NCBI GenBank assembly: GCA_030998225.1 | Contig: JAPYXD010000744.1 | Coordinates: 186,001-250,000 of the forward strand | Length of the DNA: 64,000 bases | DNA from: Diplolepis rosae | Lineage: Eukaryota; Arthropoda; Insecta; Hymenoptera; Diplolepididae | Reading direction: 5' to 3' | Shown here: positions 45,061 through 56,183 of the stretch, in pieces | How the letters are laid out: every line of letters begins with the position of its first letter | Numbering within the stretch: the stretch's first letter is position 1 | Position numbers and translations under genes: made by a program | Notes under the pieces: model-generated | Databases searched by the model: none | Seen by the model: the letters and a program-made list of their open reading frames with translations, nothing else | What the model was told of the DNA's origin: nothing

Positions 45061-46148
45061 AGTATCGTAAGAAATGAAAATGATTTTTCGACTATTTTCA
45101 TACTATGCTACTTGACTCGCTAGTTTACGGCATAATATTTCGATTTTATCTTTATCCCAGTATAATCTTAATATATTATACTTTCGAAGTATCAGAAAAA
45201 AATCGATTTTTTGAAAATTGTAAAGGGTGTTCTCCCCTTAAGGGGGTCTTCTCGTGTAACACCTCATTTTCGAGCCCTAATTTTGAAAAATGATTATGTG
45301 AAAACTCAATGATTTTATCCTCATTGCTATAAACTCGAGCGTTCGGGTGCCTGGAATAATATCTCAATATCATTTCTATAAAAAGTCTTTGAATTTTATT
45401 CAAGTTGACTTGCATGTGGTCAAATTCATCGGACTCGGTTTTTTCTTGGAGATTTTCTATCCGGATTCCAGATATAATTATTATAATAATTTTGATGCAA
45501 TAAAAGATAAATAAAAATAATTTGCACAGTAAGAACCGGACATTGGACGACAGACAACAGACAGTACACAACGGACAGTAAACAGACTACATTGGATAAT
45601 AATACATTTCAATAAATGACTGCAAGGATATGATCTAACGCGAATTACCTGCTAATACATACAATTAGTCAACAAGTGCATAATCGAGAGTACATTTTAG
45701 AATTTGTATTAGCAATTCTTAGCTATTTTTTCATAAATAATCCTTTGTTATTTTTTACTATATATGTACTTGCATTTATATCTTCAGTAACATTTAGACA
45801 GAAGTATAAACTAGTTTTTTAGTTTAGGTATCTCAAAATTATGTGCTAGAATTTTATTGTTATTCCTAAGGAAGTTTTAGATACTTTATCGAAGTTTCCT
45901 GTACTATTTTATGTAAATTTTCTCATGGTTTTTACATTTTTTCACATTTCCAAAGTTTACTTCAAAATAGGGCTCATATGTGTAGTATTTTCTTTATTGT
46001 ACTTAAAATTTTAGAAATAAAGATCACTAATGAGGACTCTGATCAGAGTCGAAAAGTTTGAAATTATTTAACTTTTTGAGTTATTATTTTTGGATCCTAA
46101 AGTCATTTATTGACAACATCGTATGGAATTAAAAATATTGCTACTTAC
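45061..46148. other. No gene seen
   Basis: AT-rich. If the THAP gene to the right is real, this is its first intron. The minus-strand open frame 45571-45176 has no recognisable domain. Confidence 0.35.
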
Positions 46149-46580
46149 GTGTGCAAACTGCACGCTACTTTCTCCAAAGTCTCGTGTGCCTTCTCCAGGT
46201 TTCTCTATTTCGGGCATCAAAATTTCAAAGTCTGATGGGGAAGAAACAGTCGCCGGTTTCATGATCACATCACTTTGACACGACCTATCACTACCCGACG
46301 ATAAATTTAACGTTGGAACCGAACCGCACTTTAAAAGGAAAGCACCATTCCTCTTCTGATAAAAACATTGTTCATTGAAATGTCGATGACAAACAAAAAA
46401 TTGTCTTTCTAGTATTTGGAGGTATTCTAATCTCGACAAGCAGGGATTTGCGCATGCTTCTATCCATCGTTGTTCAGCATTTTCTTTCCTTGGCAACCGA
46501 TGAATTGACACATTGTTCTTCTGACCCCTTTTAGAGGTACACCCACTAACAGCACACTGAATTTCGTACATCGTATTCAT
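46149..46580 (-). CDS. THAP-domain protein, first exon
   Basis: From ATG 46580 (a second Met at codon 4): CAVSGCTSKRG (C-x4-C), IHRLPRKENAEQRWIEACAN (His, Pro, Trp-x-x-Ala), FFVCHRHFNEQCF (C-x2-H-F), and LKCGSVPTLNL, the complete order of a THAP finger including the closing Val-Pro. After it comes a Ser/Pro-rich linker to VQFAH, then a consensus donor CAC|GTAAGT (GT at 46148). About 144 residues. THAP fingers bind DNA in host regulators and P-type transposases. This is better preserved than the one at 25659-25898. No downstream exon was identified to the left. Confidence 0.7.
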
Positions 46581-48050
46581 TATAAATGATTATAAAGCGC
46601 AATCACGTAACGAATTGTTGATACTTGTACATAACAATGGCCGAAATCATACGAAGCCGTTCCCCTTGCCGCACTCCATCCGCTTCCGATAACTAGCACC
46701 GCGTACACTACTGCACATGAACTACCCTACGGGGACACCCAATACATTAGAGGTTGACCTGCCCTGATAATAATGAACACTTCATCTTTATATGTTTTGC
46801 ATTATTTATTTATATTCAATAGTTATAATTTTTAATACAAAAATGCCGATGTAATCGGATATGAAAGTAATAAAAAAAACGTGCGCCTTTCTTACATTTC
46901 CAACAAGAAGATACATGTTACACGAGGCAGAGCTTACGTAAAACCGACTATGCATACTACAACAGTCGCGACCTTTGACGTACAAATAACAAATACAAGA
47001 TTTAATATAGAAAAGCTAACTTAGTGTAAAATGTAAATGTTATGTAACGTAGCGTAAGCATATAGAGAGAATAAACTTTAAATATTTTAATCAAACAAGC
47101 CAAAAGCAAAAAACAGCTCCGCACAAAGCAGCAAGGATATGCAGTGACCACCAGCAAAAGCTTAGAAGGTTAGGGTAGGAAGACGAAATAAAAGTGTGTG
47201 TAAGAGATAGTACAATGGAAAGAGAGTGATATGGAAGATAATCTAGAAAATGGTTTGTTACAATAGGTGTGACTTATGTCCCCGTAGAATCTCCTCGATA
47301 GAAGATAATGATGTTGTATTGTATCTTGTGTATGACAACTGGTAGTGTATGGGGCTCAGTGAAATTGTTTGCAAATAGTCGAAGAGTCTAGAGTTCCAAT
47401 TCAGTCGCAAGCCAAGACATAAAAATTTAGATAAAAAAATAAAGACTCCTACCTTTGGGCTTCCATAGAATAACCATAAATTCCTAATGACTTTATTAAA
47501 CTACTGATCTGCTATCTCCAGTTTCAGTTGCGAGATAGATAAGCAGATTATATCCATGTTTTTATATTATATTCTTAGCTCTAGGCACGTCTCTGTAATT
47601 ACCATTTAGTTAGGTCTTTCAAAAGACATCTGCAACTTCTTTAAGAAGACCTTTGCTAAATTAGTTTTTAGTTTACAAACTGTCTCCGTATTTCTTATTG
47701 TAAAAACTGCCGTCTGAAGGTTACTTATTTTATAGATTCACAAAAATCTCTCCATAAAGCCTTCTCGCTTCGACCAGATTTTATCCTAAGCCATATATGA
47801 TTTTTCAAATGTCGCATATTTACCTGATCTTCGGAAAAACCCACTTAAAGGGACCTTTTCATACAACCCCTCCACTAGGTCTTGTCCGAACGCCTACTCT
47901 TCCTACCTTATATCTTCTTAGCGAATTAATTGTCTCAATTTTTTCTTTTTCTAAAATCAAGGGTCTTCTTCCATTTTTCTCACCATTCCCTTTTTTTTAA
48001 ATTCCTTGTTCATTCAAGTACGTCTAAAAATTAGTACAACCAAAAGATTC
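46581..48050. other. Upstream of THAP exon; no gene
   Basis: 46620-46760 is GC-richer and may hold the THAP promoter. 47100-48050 shows no coding frame with a recognisable domain. Confidence 0.35.
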
Positions 48051-48054
48051 TTAA

Positions 48055-48456
48055 ACCCTCCGTTACCAAACTTAAAAAATGTTACACGGTTACAAACCCT
48101 AGAGGATTTCCCTCTGCGTGTTAGAACATCTGTAGTGTTGCCAAATGTGCCGATTACTTGGCTGAACGTGCAACATCAAAATATGGCAACACCGCACTCT
48201 AGAACTCAAGCTATTTCCATTGCACGAAAGGCAAACTATGGAGGAATTCTTTCAGAATTCACGTCACCTTTGGTTTTGAAAAGTAATTATTGAATGAGTA
48301 TTCTCCTTAAACATTTTTTATTGCTACAAAAAGCTTTAGGAATAATTCGTGGAAAGGTATTCAAACGGACCAGACTGTGTGAAGCGTAAATTAGAAGTTA
48401 TTTCGAAAAAACTGACCCCACTGAGGGAATCCCTCATATGTTTGGTAACGGAGGGT
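48055..48456. mobile_element. MITE with ACCCTCCGTTACC termini
   Basis: ACCCTCCGTTACCAAAC at 48055 and GTTTGGTAACGGAGGGT ending 48456 are perfect inverted repeats. Flanks TTAA (48051-48054) and TGAA (48457-48460) suggest a piggyBac-type TTAA duplication with one change. A small inner hairpin (GTGTTGCCAAATG / TATGGCAACAC) lies at 48132-48195. Confidence 0.7.
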
Positions 48457-48729
48457 TGAAAGCAGATCACTTGAAAGAAAGAATCATTTTTAACTAACAT
48501 GAAATTCGCGAAATATAGCTCTTAGAGACTCTTGTAACTATTGTAAAACTTGTAACAATTTTTTTCAATCATTAATTACATCAAGATGTAGCGTGAAAGA
48601 CTTCATACCTGCGCCGTGAACGCAAGCTGTGAAGTATAGATTCAGCTCACGCAAATAACTTGGTCGTTGGATTGGTGCAAAACTATTAATCGTAGAAAAG
48701 TGATAGCTCTGCTTAGAAAAACCGTTAGA

Positions 48730-49110
48730 ACCCGATAGAACAGTGTTAGAAGATGAGTTTCTACATGGGTTTTTGCAAATGGGTCCTGTCCCAGGTTTTA
48801 TTTGGTCCTAAGAAGGGTTCTAAATGGAAACAAAAATTTTGCGACCGTCAGGTTCTAGACGAATTGGAACCAGGTTGTACCCGACCCTAAGAAGGATACT
48901 GAATGGTTCAAAAAATTGTGCGACAATCAGGTTCTATATGGGTGTCTAGCAAGTTCTAAGAAGAACTTTAAGGAATTTTATCTGGATTTTATGCGGGACC
49001 TGAAATTGTTCCGCGTATATGGTCTTAAAGAGATGTTAAGCAGGTCGTATCCGGCCCTAAGAAGAGTTCTGTATGTCCATAACAGGGTTCTATACAGAAG
49101 CAAATTGTTA
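48730..49110. repeat. Diverged tandem units
   Basis: CCTAAGAAGGGTTCTAAATGG-type blocks recur near 48813, 48889, 48955 and 49058, with GTTCTA between them. The period is irregular at ~70-100 bp. Confidence 0.55.
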
Positions 49111-49114
49111 CACT

Positions 49115-49551
49115 AGACCCTTTTAGACACGCAGAGCGCACTTGACCCAATTTGACAATCTTTGTCCCCGCTATGACCCGTTCAGACCCTGTTAGACGCC
49201 CATACCTGCGATTCAAGAGATCCCTAATAGAACAGCGGTAGACCCATTTAGACACCCAGAGCGCAAGGCCAAATTTGTCAATCTATGCCTCCGCTATCAT
49301 CCGTTTAGATCCTGTTAGACGCTCATAACTGCGATTCAAGAGATCCCTGATAGAACCACGGTAGACCCGTTTAGCCACCCAGAGCGCACGGCTAAATTTG
49401 TCAATCTATGTCCCGCTATAACCCGTTTAGATCATGTTAGACGCCCATACCTTCGATGTAAGAGATCTCTGATAAGAACCACGGTAGACCCGTTTTGACA
49501 ACCAGAGCGCACGGCCAGATTTGTCAATCTATGTCCCGCTATAACCCGTTT
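49115..49551. repeat. ~124 bp satellite, about 3.5 units
   Basis: Units begin AGACCC at 49115, 49240, 49363 and 49486 (periods 125, 123, 123). Each has GCAGAGCGCA or CCAGAGCGCA, TTGTCAATCTATG, and AAGAGATCCCTGATAG. The last unit is cut at the piggyBac-like terminus at 49551. Confidence 0.85.
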
Positions 49552-50284
49552 CACCCTTTAAGGGCAAAAGTGGCATAAACGATACACCGGTCTTTGAGGG
49601 CGTGTAACTTATGCTATTCGCGACTGAAAAAATTGAGAGGGACATATTTTTGAAGTTCAAGACGTGCCCTTTCCGATGGTAAATACGAAATTGATTTACG
49701 ATTTTTTCGATATTTTTTTTTTGTTGAAAGCGAGTTTTGAAAGGTTTCCCGGTCTGTCAACGACCTGGAACATTTTTAACCGGTGAAATAAATGTCTGAA
49801 CTTTAAGAAAGTGTGGTTCAGAGATTTTTTTCACTTTGGTCTTTACAAAATTATCACGAATACATTCAGGATTTTGTTTGTCAGAAAATATAAATAAACC
49901 GAGGAAATTACTAAGAATGTAAAGTTCTTAGAATCACTCAAAGAATACGTCTGAATTTTTTCAAAACGTTTTGAGCAACTTTTCAATTTTGCAAATAGCA
50001 TAATTTTTGCAAAATCAAAAAATTGCTTTTAACACCCCGAGAAAATTTTTATGTATTTTTTGACCAATTTTAAGAACTTTATAACCTTGGTAATTTTTGG
50101 CATAAGTCTATTTCTTTCAAGAAAAACATTCTCAATATCCTCGAAAGTACGGCAGTATATTCGATTGATGGAATTGAGGCGATGTTGAGAAAAATTGGAT
50201 ATCGAGAGGCAACCCCGGGTGAAAATCGTTTACGACTGCACCAGGTCTGCAGCTCGTTTAGAAACCTGCACTATTAACGCTAGA

Positions 50285-50415
50285 GGTGTGCAAGAAGATT
50301 CGATTCGATTTTCGATCCGATATTGGCCTCCGTCGAATATTCGACATCCGAAGTGCGTCCGTCGAATATCGAATAATTGACATCCGAAGCTTAATCGAAT
50401 GACGGATTTTTAACA
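50285..50415. repeat. TTCGA-rich sub-repeat, left block
   Basis: GTCGAATATTCGACATCCGA and related units; the same units make the larger block at 53200-53560. Confidence 0.7.
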
Positions 50416-50569
50416 TTCGACCGGTGCAGTATGTAGTTTGCAATTTTTAATCAGATATTGCACAATATACATTGAATAGTTATATTTTAGAATGTTTTAT
50501 TCATTTCTCGTTATTTTGGCATAGGGTCAGATTCTTTTTATTTTCCTCGATTAAAATTATCACTATTAG

Positions 50570-50850
50570 ATATAAAAATACTCAAAAAAGAAAGCAAGGC
50601 AAACGTTTCGGCCACATATGGGGGCCCTCTTCAGTGCCATAAATTCAAAGATTAATTCAAAATTTCTGTAAAACATTAGAACATAGGAGATAATTAAAAT
50701 AAGGATTATCATAGAATTCAAAAACTTATCTCATAGCTTGCAATTCAAAATGAAGTAGTCCAGTATGCAGCATCACGAATTGAAAAAATATTTAGAGTTC
50801 ACTGTGAATAAAAAACCGGATAAATGAAAAAATATAAAATATTTTGAAAT
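50570..50850 (-). mobile_element. Penelope-like fragment, copy 2
   Basis: Minus-strand homologue of 12790-13060, with the same order of blocks and the same hammerhead-like core. No RT coding. Confidence 0.55.
50598..50638 (-). ncRNA. Hammerhead-ribozyme-like core, copy 2
   Basis: Minus strand: GGCA, CTGAAGA, GGGCC...GGCC stem II, GAAA, CGTT, TGCC. The invariant boxes and the GGCA/TGCC stem I are kept. The cleavage triplet is GUU here and GUC in copy 1 (both allowed). The stem II closing pair sequence differs but still pairs. Confidence 0.55.
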
Positions 50851-51451
50851 TTTTAAAAAATTTTATTATTAAAGAAGGATGCCAAATTGGTTATCAATGG
50901 CAAAACACGAACAAGTTTTACATTTTTGAAAACTTTTTGTGAAGGCTTTGTTAGCGGAGTCTCTCACAGAATGATCTGAACTGTTTTGAAAACCGACTCG
51001 GGACATGTGGCTTTGCTGACCGACAATTTTTTTTTTTATGGGCAATCCTGAGAGGTTCTTTTACTCCTTGAAGAAGACTATTGTCCTATACCTAGTTAAA
51101 AAATTTGAGACGTTTATGGTGATTTTCACGAGTGGACGAAGGAGTGTATTTTTCAAGAAACGATTTTTTATATCAGCTATACGGACAATCCATTTAACAT
51201 TGAATTTGCAAGCAAGGCATTACAGAAACATAAATTATTATAATATATATATGTAGTTTTACTCAATATTATTTGAGTATGTTCAGAAATAAAAAATTGA
51301 AAGTTATTTATTACTGCATTCAGATTTATTCTGAGATGTTTTGAAAAATAATACATTTATCTTTAAAAAATAACAAAAATGCAATTTTAGTATTCGTGAT
51401 ATTAAGTATCACATTTGACAAGTATTATTAAATTTAATTTGTTCTGAAAAC

Positions 51452-51459
51452 GGTCAGAA
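51452..51459. repeat. Target-site duplication, LINE D left
   Basis: GGTCAGAA, repeated at 52480-52487. Confidence 0.75.
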
Positions 51460-52479
51460 CTTTTTTTTTTGGTGAGGAGGAAAAATGGCGAAATCTTTTA
51501 TAGACGTTGTACAGGACTCTCCTAGGACGGATCTAGGCATACCTGTTAAAACCAAAACCCCCTCTCTCGAACCAAAACACCACCCGCGGAACCGCCTTTC
51601 GGCTTTAAACTTCACGGGTGGTTGGTTCCAGCTTAAAGTCGCGTACGACTCTCCGTCATCCGTTCGCCCGGAACTCCCATCCGCGGCCACACGCCCGTTT
51701 GGCAGACCAACTAGCCGCGCCAACCTGGGGAGGAACAAGAAGATTTCTCCCCCAGTCGACGCGTACAGCCAGGTGCACCCGGGGCGCAGGACCGCAGGTG
51801 CAAGCCCCGATGCGATTTCTACTGGCCCTCGTTGTTGCCGTGCTCTACACGCCCATCGAGCTCCCTCGTCTTTATCACCAGGGTGACGAATGACTTGATA
51901 AGCAGCCATTTCTGTTCAGACTGGAGCATGAGAGACACCATCGTGTCAGGGGTGAGTTGTGCGCCCACTTCCCAACCGACAGCCTCTCTTGCCACGCCCC
52001 ACCTGGCACAGAAAAAGAGTGTGTGCTCTGCATTGTCCACAAGGGATCCGCAGTAGCTACACGACTCATCGTCTCTCTTCTTGAAGGGCTTCAGGTACGC
52101 ATTAAAGCAGCCATGGCCTGAAAGCGCTTGCGCCAGGTAAAAGCCGATTTGACCGTGCTTTCTATCCAGCCAGGTGGTGAGCTCCGGGATTAGACGGTGT
52201 GTCCATCTCCCGGATTGGTCACTATGCTATCTCGCCTGCCATTTCTCGACGAGTCTGCGCCTTCCATCCTTGCGGATGGCCTCCTTCACGCGAGCGGTTT
52301 CCTGCAGGTTTGTTAAGCATATGAGCTCCTTACGGAGCTGAAAGGTCTCTTTCTTTTCCTCCGCCAATAAGTCAATTGGCGGGACGCTCGCCAGGACCAG
52401 CACAGCACTCGTCGACACAGTTCGGAATGCTGAGACAATTCTCATCACCACACCTCTCTGTGTCGAGAACAGCCAAAAT
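51460..52479 (-). mobile_element. LINE copy D, 5'-truncated
   Basis: 3' UTR, short poly(A) and the last ~240 codons of ORF2 in several frames: IVSAFRTVSTSAVLVLASVP, KELICLTNLQETARVKEAIR, NAEHTLFFCARWGVAREAVG, TRELDGRVEHGNNEGQ. GGTCAGAA duplications flank it. The surrounding sequence is an inverted repeat (51355-51420 against 52500-52565), so it landed in the loop of the composite palindrome. Confidence 0.9.
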
Positions 52480-52487
52480 GGTCAGAA
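52480..52487. repeat. Target-site duplication, LINE D right
   Basis: GGTCAGAA, matching 51452-51459. Confidence 0.75.
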
Positions 52488-53199
52488 TTAAGAGCTATTG
52501 TGATACTTAATATCGCGAATACTAAAATTGCATTTTTGTTATTTTTTAAAGATAAATGTATTATTTTAATTTTATATCGTCATATTTAAAGAATAAAAAA
52601 ATATTAATTATTTCAATTTGACACATTAATGTTACATAATTTTAACTAATTTAAAAAAAATATATTATTCATTTTATTAAATGTAAATATAATATTAAAT
52701 TTAAAATAATTTGTGAATAAATTTCTCAAATTATTATTAATAGTTTATCATATCGGAAACGTGAGTCAAAAGAACGTGATTTGTATTTAATAAAATAACT
52801 ACAAAATCAAATTCTATACGCCTGAAAACTCGAGACAAATAATTATACGCACAGGAACTATACACATTTATATATATTTAACAATTTTAATATTTTTAAC
52901 GAACTCACTAAAATTTATACTATACCATAAAACTCTACATCTGAAACAAGACATAATAATTTCAATTTTGGAAATTTGAATAAACTTTACACAATAAAAC
53001 TCTGTACGATAAAAGAGAAAACTCCACTGAACATAATTTTATCAATAATTGTTTAAGCACGATGAAATTGTACACTAAATTATAGAAATTAAATTTTGTA
53101 CATTCAAATGAAAACAATCTAAATTGTGCATAAGACTAAAAATAATAAATTCTTTCGACTATGGCGATATAAAATTAAAATACAATTATACAATGTATG

Positions 53200-53560
53200 T
53201 ATATTCGACATTCGACGGACGGCCGATCGAATGCCGAAAATCCGACATCCGAAGAAGGGTGCTTCGGATGTCGAATATTCGACATTCGACGGACGGCCGA
53301 TCGAATGTTGAAAATCCGACATCCGAAGAAGGGCGCTTCGGATGTCGAATATTCGACGTCCGAAGAAGGTTGTTTCGGATGTCGAATATTCGACATTCGA
53401 CTATGCGGCCGATCGAATCGAAAAAATCCGACATCCGAAGAAGAGCGCTTCGAATGTCGAATATTCGACATTCGACTATGCGGCCGATCGAATAGAAAAA
53501 ATCCGATTCGACAAATAAGGCGAATCGAATTTTCGACATTCGATCCGACAGAATGCACAC
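53200..53560. repeat. Palindromic TTCGA minisatellite
   Basis: Units of ~60-70 bp alternate ATTCGACATTCGACGGACGG, CCGATCGAATG, AAAATCCGACATCCGAAGAA and TTCGGATGTCGAATATTCGA; about five units. Every unit is itself partly palindromic, so all six frames stay open by composition. The overlapping open frames here are not genes. Confidence 0.85.
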
Positions 53561-55086
53561 GTCTAATTAACAGTATCGACCTTAAAGATTCTATCCGTCT
53601 GTATGTTTATATCTCTCCTGCTTTTCCTCTCATTCATGAATTGCACTGGAGATCAAGGATTTTTCTTCGGGTTTTTTTTCACGACTTTACATCGATAAAT
53701 ATGTGGATACGCAAACTTTCAAATCGGATACAAATTCATCTTTGAGAATGTTTTTCTCGAAAGAAATAGACTCATGCCAAAAATTACCAAGGGTAAAAAG
53801 TTCTTAAAATTGGTCAAAAAATACATAAAAAATTTCTCGGGGTGTTTAGAGCAATTTTTTGATTTTGCAAAAATTATGATATTTGCAAAATTGAAAAGTT
53901 GCTCAAAACGTTTTGAAAAAATTCAGACGTATTCTTTGAGTGATTCTAAGAACTTTACATTCTTAGTAATTTCCTCGGTTTATTTATATTTTCTGACAAA
54001 AAAAATCCTGAATGTATTCGTGATAATTTTGTAAAGACCAAAGTGAAAAAAATCTCTAAACCACACCGTCTTGAAGTTCAAACATTTATTTCACCGGTTA
54101 AAAATGTTCTAGGTAGTTGAAAGACCGGGAAACCTTTCAAAACTCGCTTTCAAAAAAAAAAAAGATCGAGAAAATCGTGCTTTTTTTTAAACTGAATTTT
54201 TTTATAATTAATAATTTTTTAGATTAATTTCGTATTTACTATCGGAAAGGGCACGTCTTGAACTTAAAAAATATGCCCGTCTCAATTTGTTCAGTCGCAA
54301 ATAGCATAAGTTACACGGCCTCAAAGACCGGTGTATCGTTTATGCCACGGTGTGCCCACTCCCATGTATTACAAAGGGGTACTTACAGATGGTGGCGGGG
54401 GGAATGAATTTATATCAGCGACATATAGGGGACGTTGCAGGAACTAGATTTCATGAAAACTACCCCTTCCCCCTCCACTACAGATCCAGTACTAAAGAGC
54501 GCGAAATTTTCGCCTTCTCATGCGAAAAAGGAAAAATTCGGATTTTATTATATTTGAGGTTACTTTACATGGCTTAAATCAGCTTTGAAGGGAACTGGCG
54601 TTTTATCTTTATCAACACTTAAATGCGGATTTAAAGCTGAAGAACGAAAATCCTTTTTAATGCAATCTTTCTTACCGCGTTTTGCAATATAATACGCAAT
54701 GCATTTTTATAAACAAAACGAGAAACCAAGCCTTTATGAGTTTTATTTTAGATTCAAAACAAAAGTTATTGGTGACTTACCCGATTTGCAGCTACAACTA
54801 TTTTCATTTGGAGGGCAAACAGTACAGAACTGCTAATTGTTGGCACATTAGTCTAGGTATTAGAACTTTAAAGATCGAAGTTCACTAAAATCACTTGAAA
54901 TCGCAATCAATTTTAATCAATCACAACATGCAGACAAGTGACAACATGTTTACCGCGCATGACGTTCATTTCCATGACACACTAGCGGCGACTAGGGGAC
55001 GTAGCAATCACTATTTTTCTTTCGCCACTTGGCCTATGGGAGTGGGCACACCGCGGTTTATGCCATTTTGGCCCTTAAAGGGTTAA

Positions 55087-55619
55087 GTAGAAAAGTAGGG
55101 ATATAGAGATCTTGAACTAATGTTAATGAGTAGGGATTTATGACCATACTATTGGCTAGCCGCACTAGTTCTAATTAGTGGGAAGACGCAGGGAGGGTGC
55201 GCAACTGCACTTATGACGGTGCAGCTTGCGAGACTCCGTCGCTGAAGATCAGATTTTTTCTGACCTTTGGAACAACAGATCCGCGCGCGAAATCTTGACC
55301 GATCAATTTTTGTACTTTGACTTTGAGTTGATTGTAACTTTAACGTACTCTATGTGTAAAATAATCGAAGATATAAGTATACGTTCGTTTTAACTTTGTT
55401 ATTTAAATAACTTTTAATTATTTATTAAACCACCTACTTAATTAAAGATAGATTTAATAGTTTTTTTTCTTTTTACAAGAAGTGTTTCCACTGAAGGTGA
55501 GGTGAGTTTCTATTTTTAAACGCGGAGAGCTTACGTCCAGCCATCTGAGCTCAAAGGAAATAATTTTAAATTATCAAAGTTTAAATTTACCGACAGTTCG
55601 CAAATTTGAGCACGCCTGG
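55087..55619. promoter_or_regulatory. Possible promoter / 5' UTR of the MARCH gene
   Basis: A GC-richer stretch at 55190-55290 precedes TTTTTTCTTTTTACAAG|AAGTGTTTCC...GAAG|GTGAGGTGAG at ~55460-55505, which looks like a small non-coding exon with acceptor and donor. The direction fits the downstream MARCH gene. Speculative. Confidence 0.2.
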
Positions 55620-56183
55620 GGCGCGTGATTCGATTGTCGCGCTTCGCGCGCGGTCTTATATTCTTAGCATACATATAAGTTTATTTCTTGTAATTTGATA
55701 CTGAAGCTTAAGTCAATTTTATAATATTGTTGAAGTGAATTACATTTTCTCAAAGTTACTAAATTTGTTTTGGATTCCAAATGAAAAAAGGAAATTCAAT
55801 TTACTTAAGGCTCTACAATATCAGCCTTAAGGAACACATTCTCATTATGATACATGTGCTCGATTTTCTGTATACATTTCTCTAACTTTCCAATGAATTA
55901 CATGAGTAATATAATTTATTTTGTTCCAAATATTTTATAATGAAAACCAATCGTAGACTTTATTTAAGTAAACGACTTTGCATTACAACGCTTTTTAAAA
56001 TTTTTTAAATTTTAATCGTAGTTTTTTAAAGTGAAACGAAAAATATATGCTTTATCAGAAACTGTGTTAGACAACAGTTGTAGACCTTATTGAAGTGAAC
56101 AATTTTGTATTCTTTCGTTTTTTCCGTATTTCGCATATTATTGTTAAAAACTCGAATTTTTGATTTTCAATAGTATTTTTTTA

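Larger units (their letters stand above)
49554..55082. mobile_element. piggyBac-like composite palindrome, 5.5 kb
   Basis: Left end CCCTTTAAGGGC...TGGCATAAAC and right end GTTTATGCCATTTTGGCCCT then TAAAGGG are inverted repeats, flanked by TTCA (49550-49553) and TTAA (55083-55086), as for piggyBac with one decayed site. Inner arms 49554-50170 and 53730-54350 are long inverted repeats (for example CTTTACATTCTTAGTAATTT pairs across). A second inverted pair GTGTGCCCACTCCCAT (54342) / ATGGGAGTGGGCACAC (55036) shows another element end nested at 54340-55082. It contains AATATTCGA repeats, a Penelope-like piece and LINE D. No transposase is seen. Confidence 0.7.

Noticed and set aside
48006..48293. 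95-codon open frame
   Set aside because: It lies largely within the MITE at 48055-48456 and has no recognisable domain.
53119..53745. Six overlapping open frames with repeats such as NIRHSTDGRSN or RMSNIRH
   Set aside because: The palindromic TTCGA minisatellite lacks stop codons in all frames by composition.
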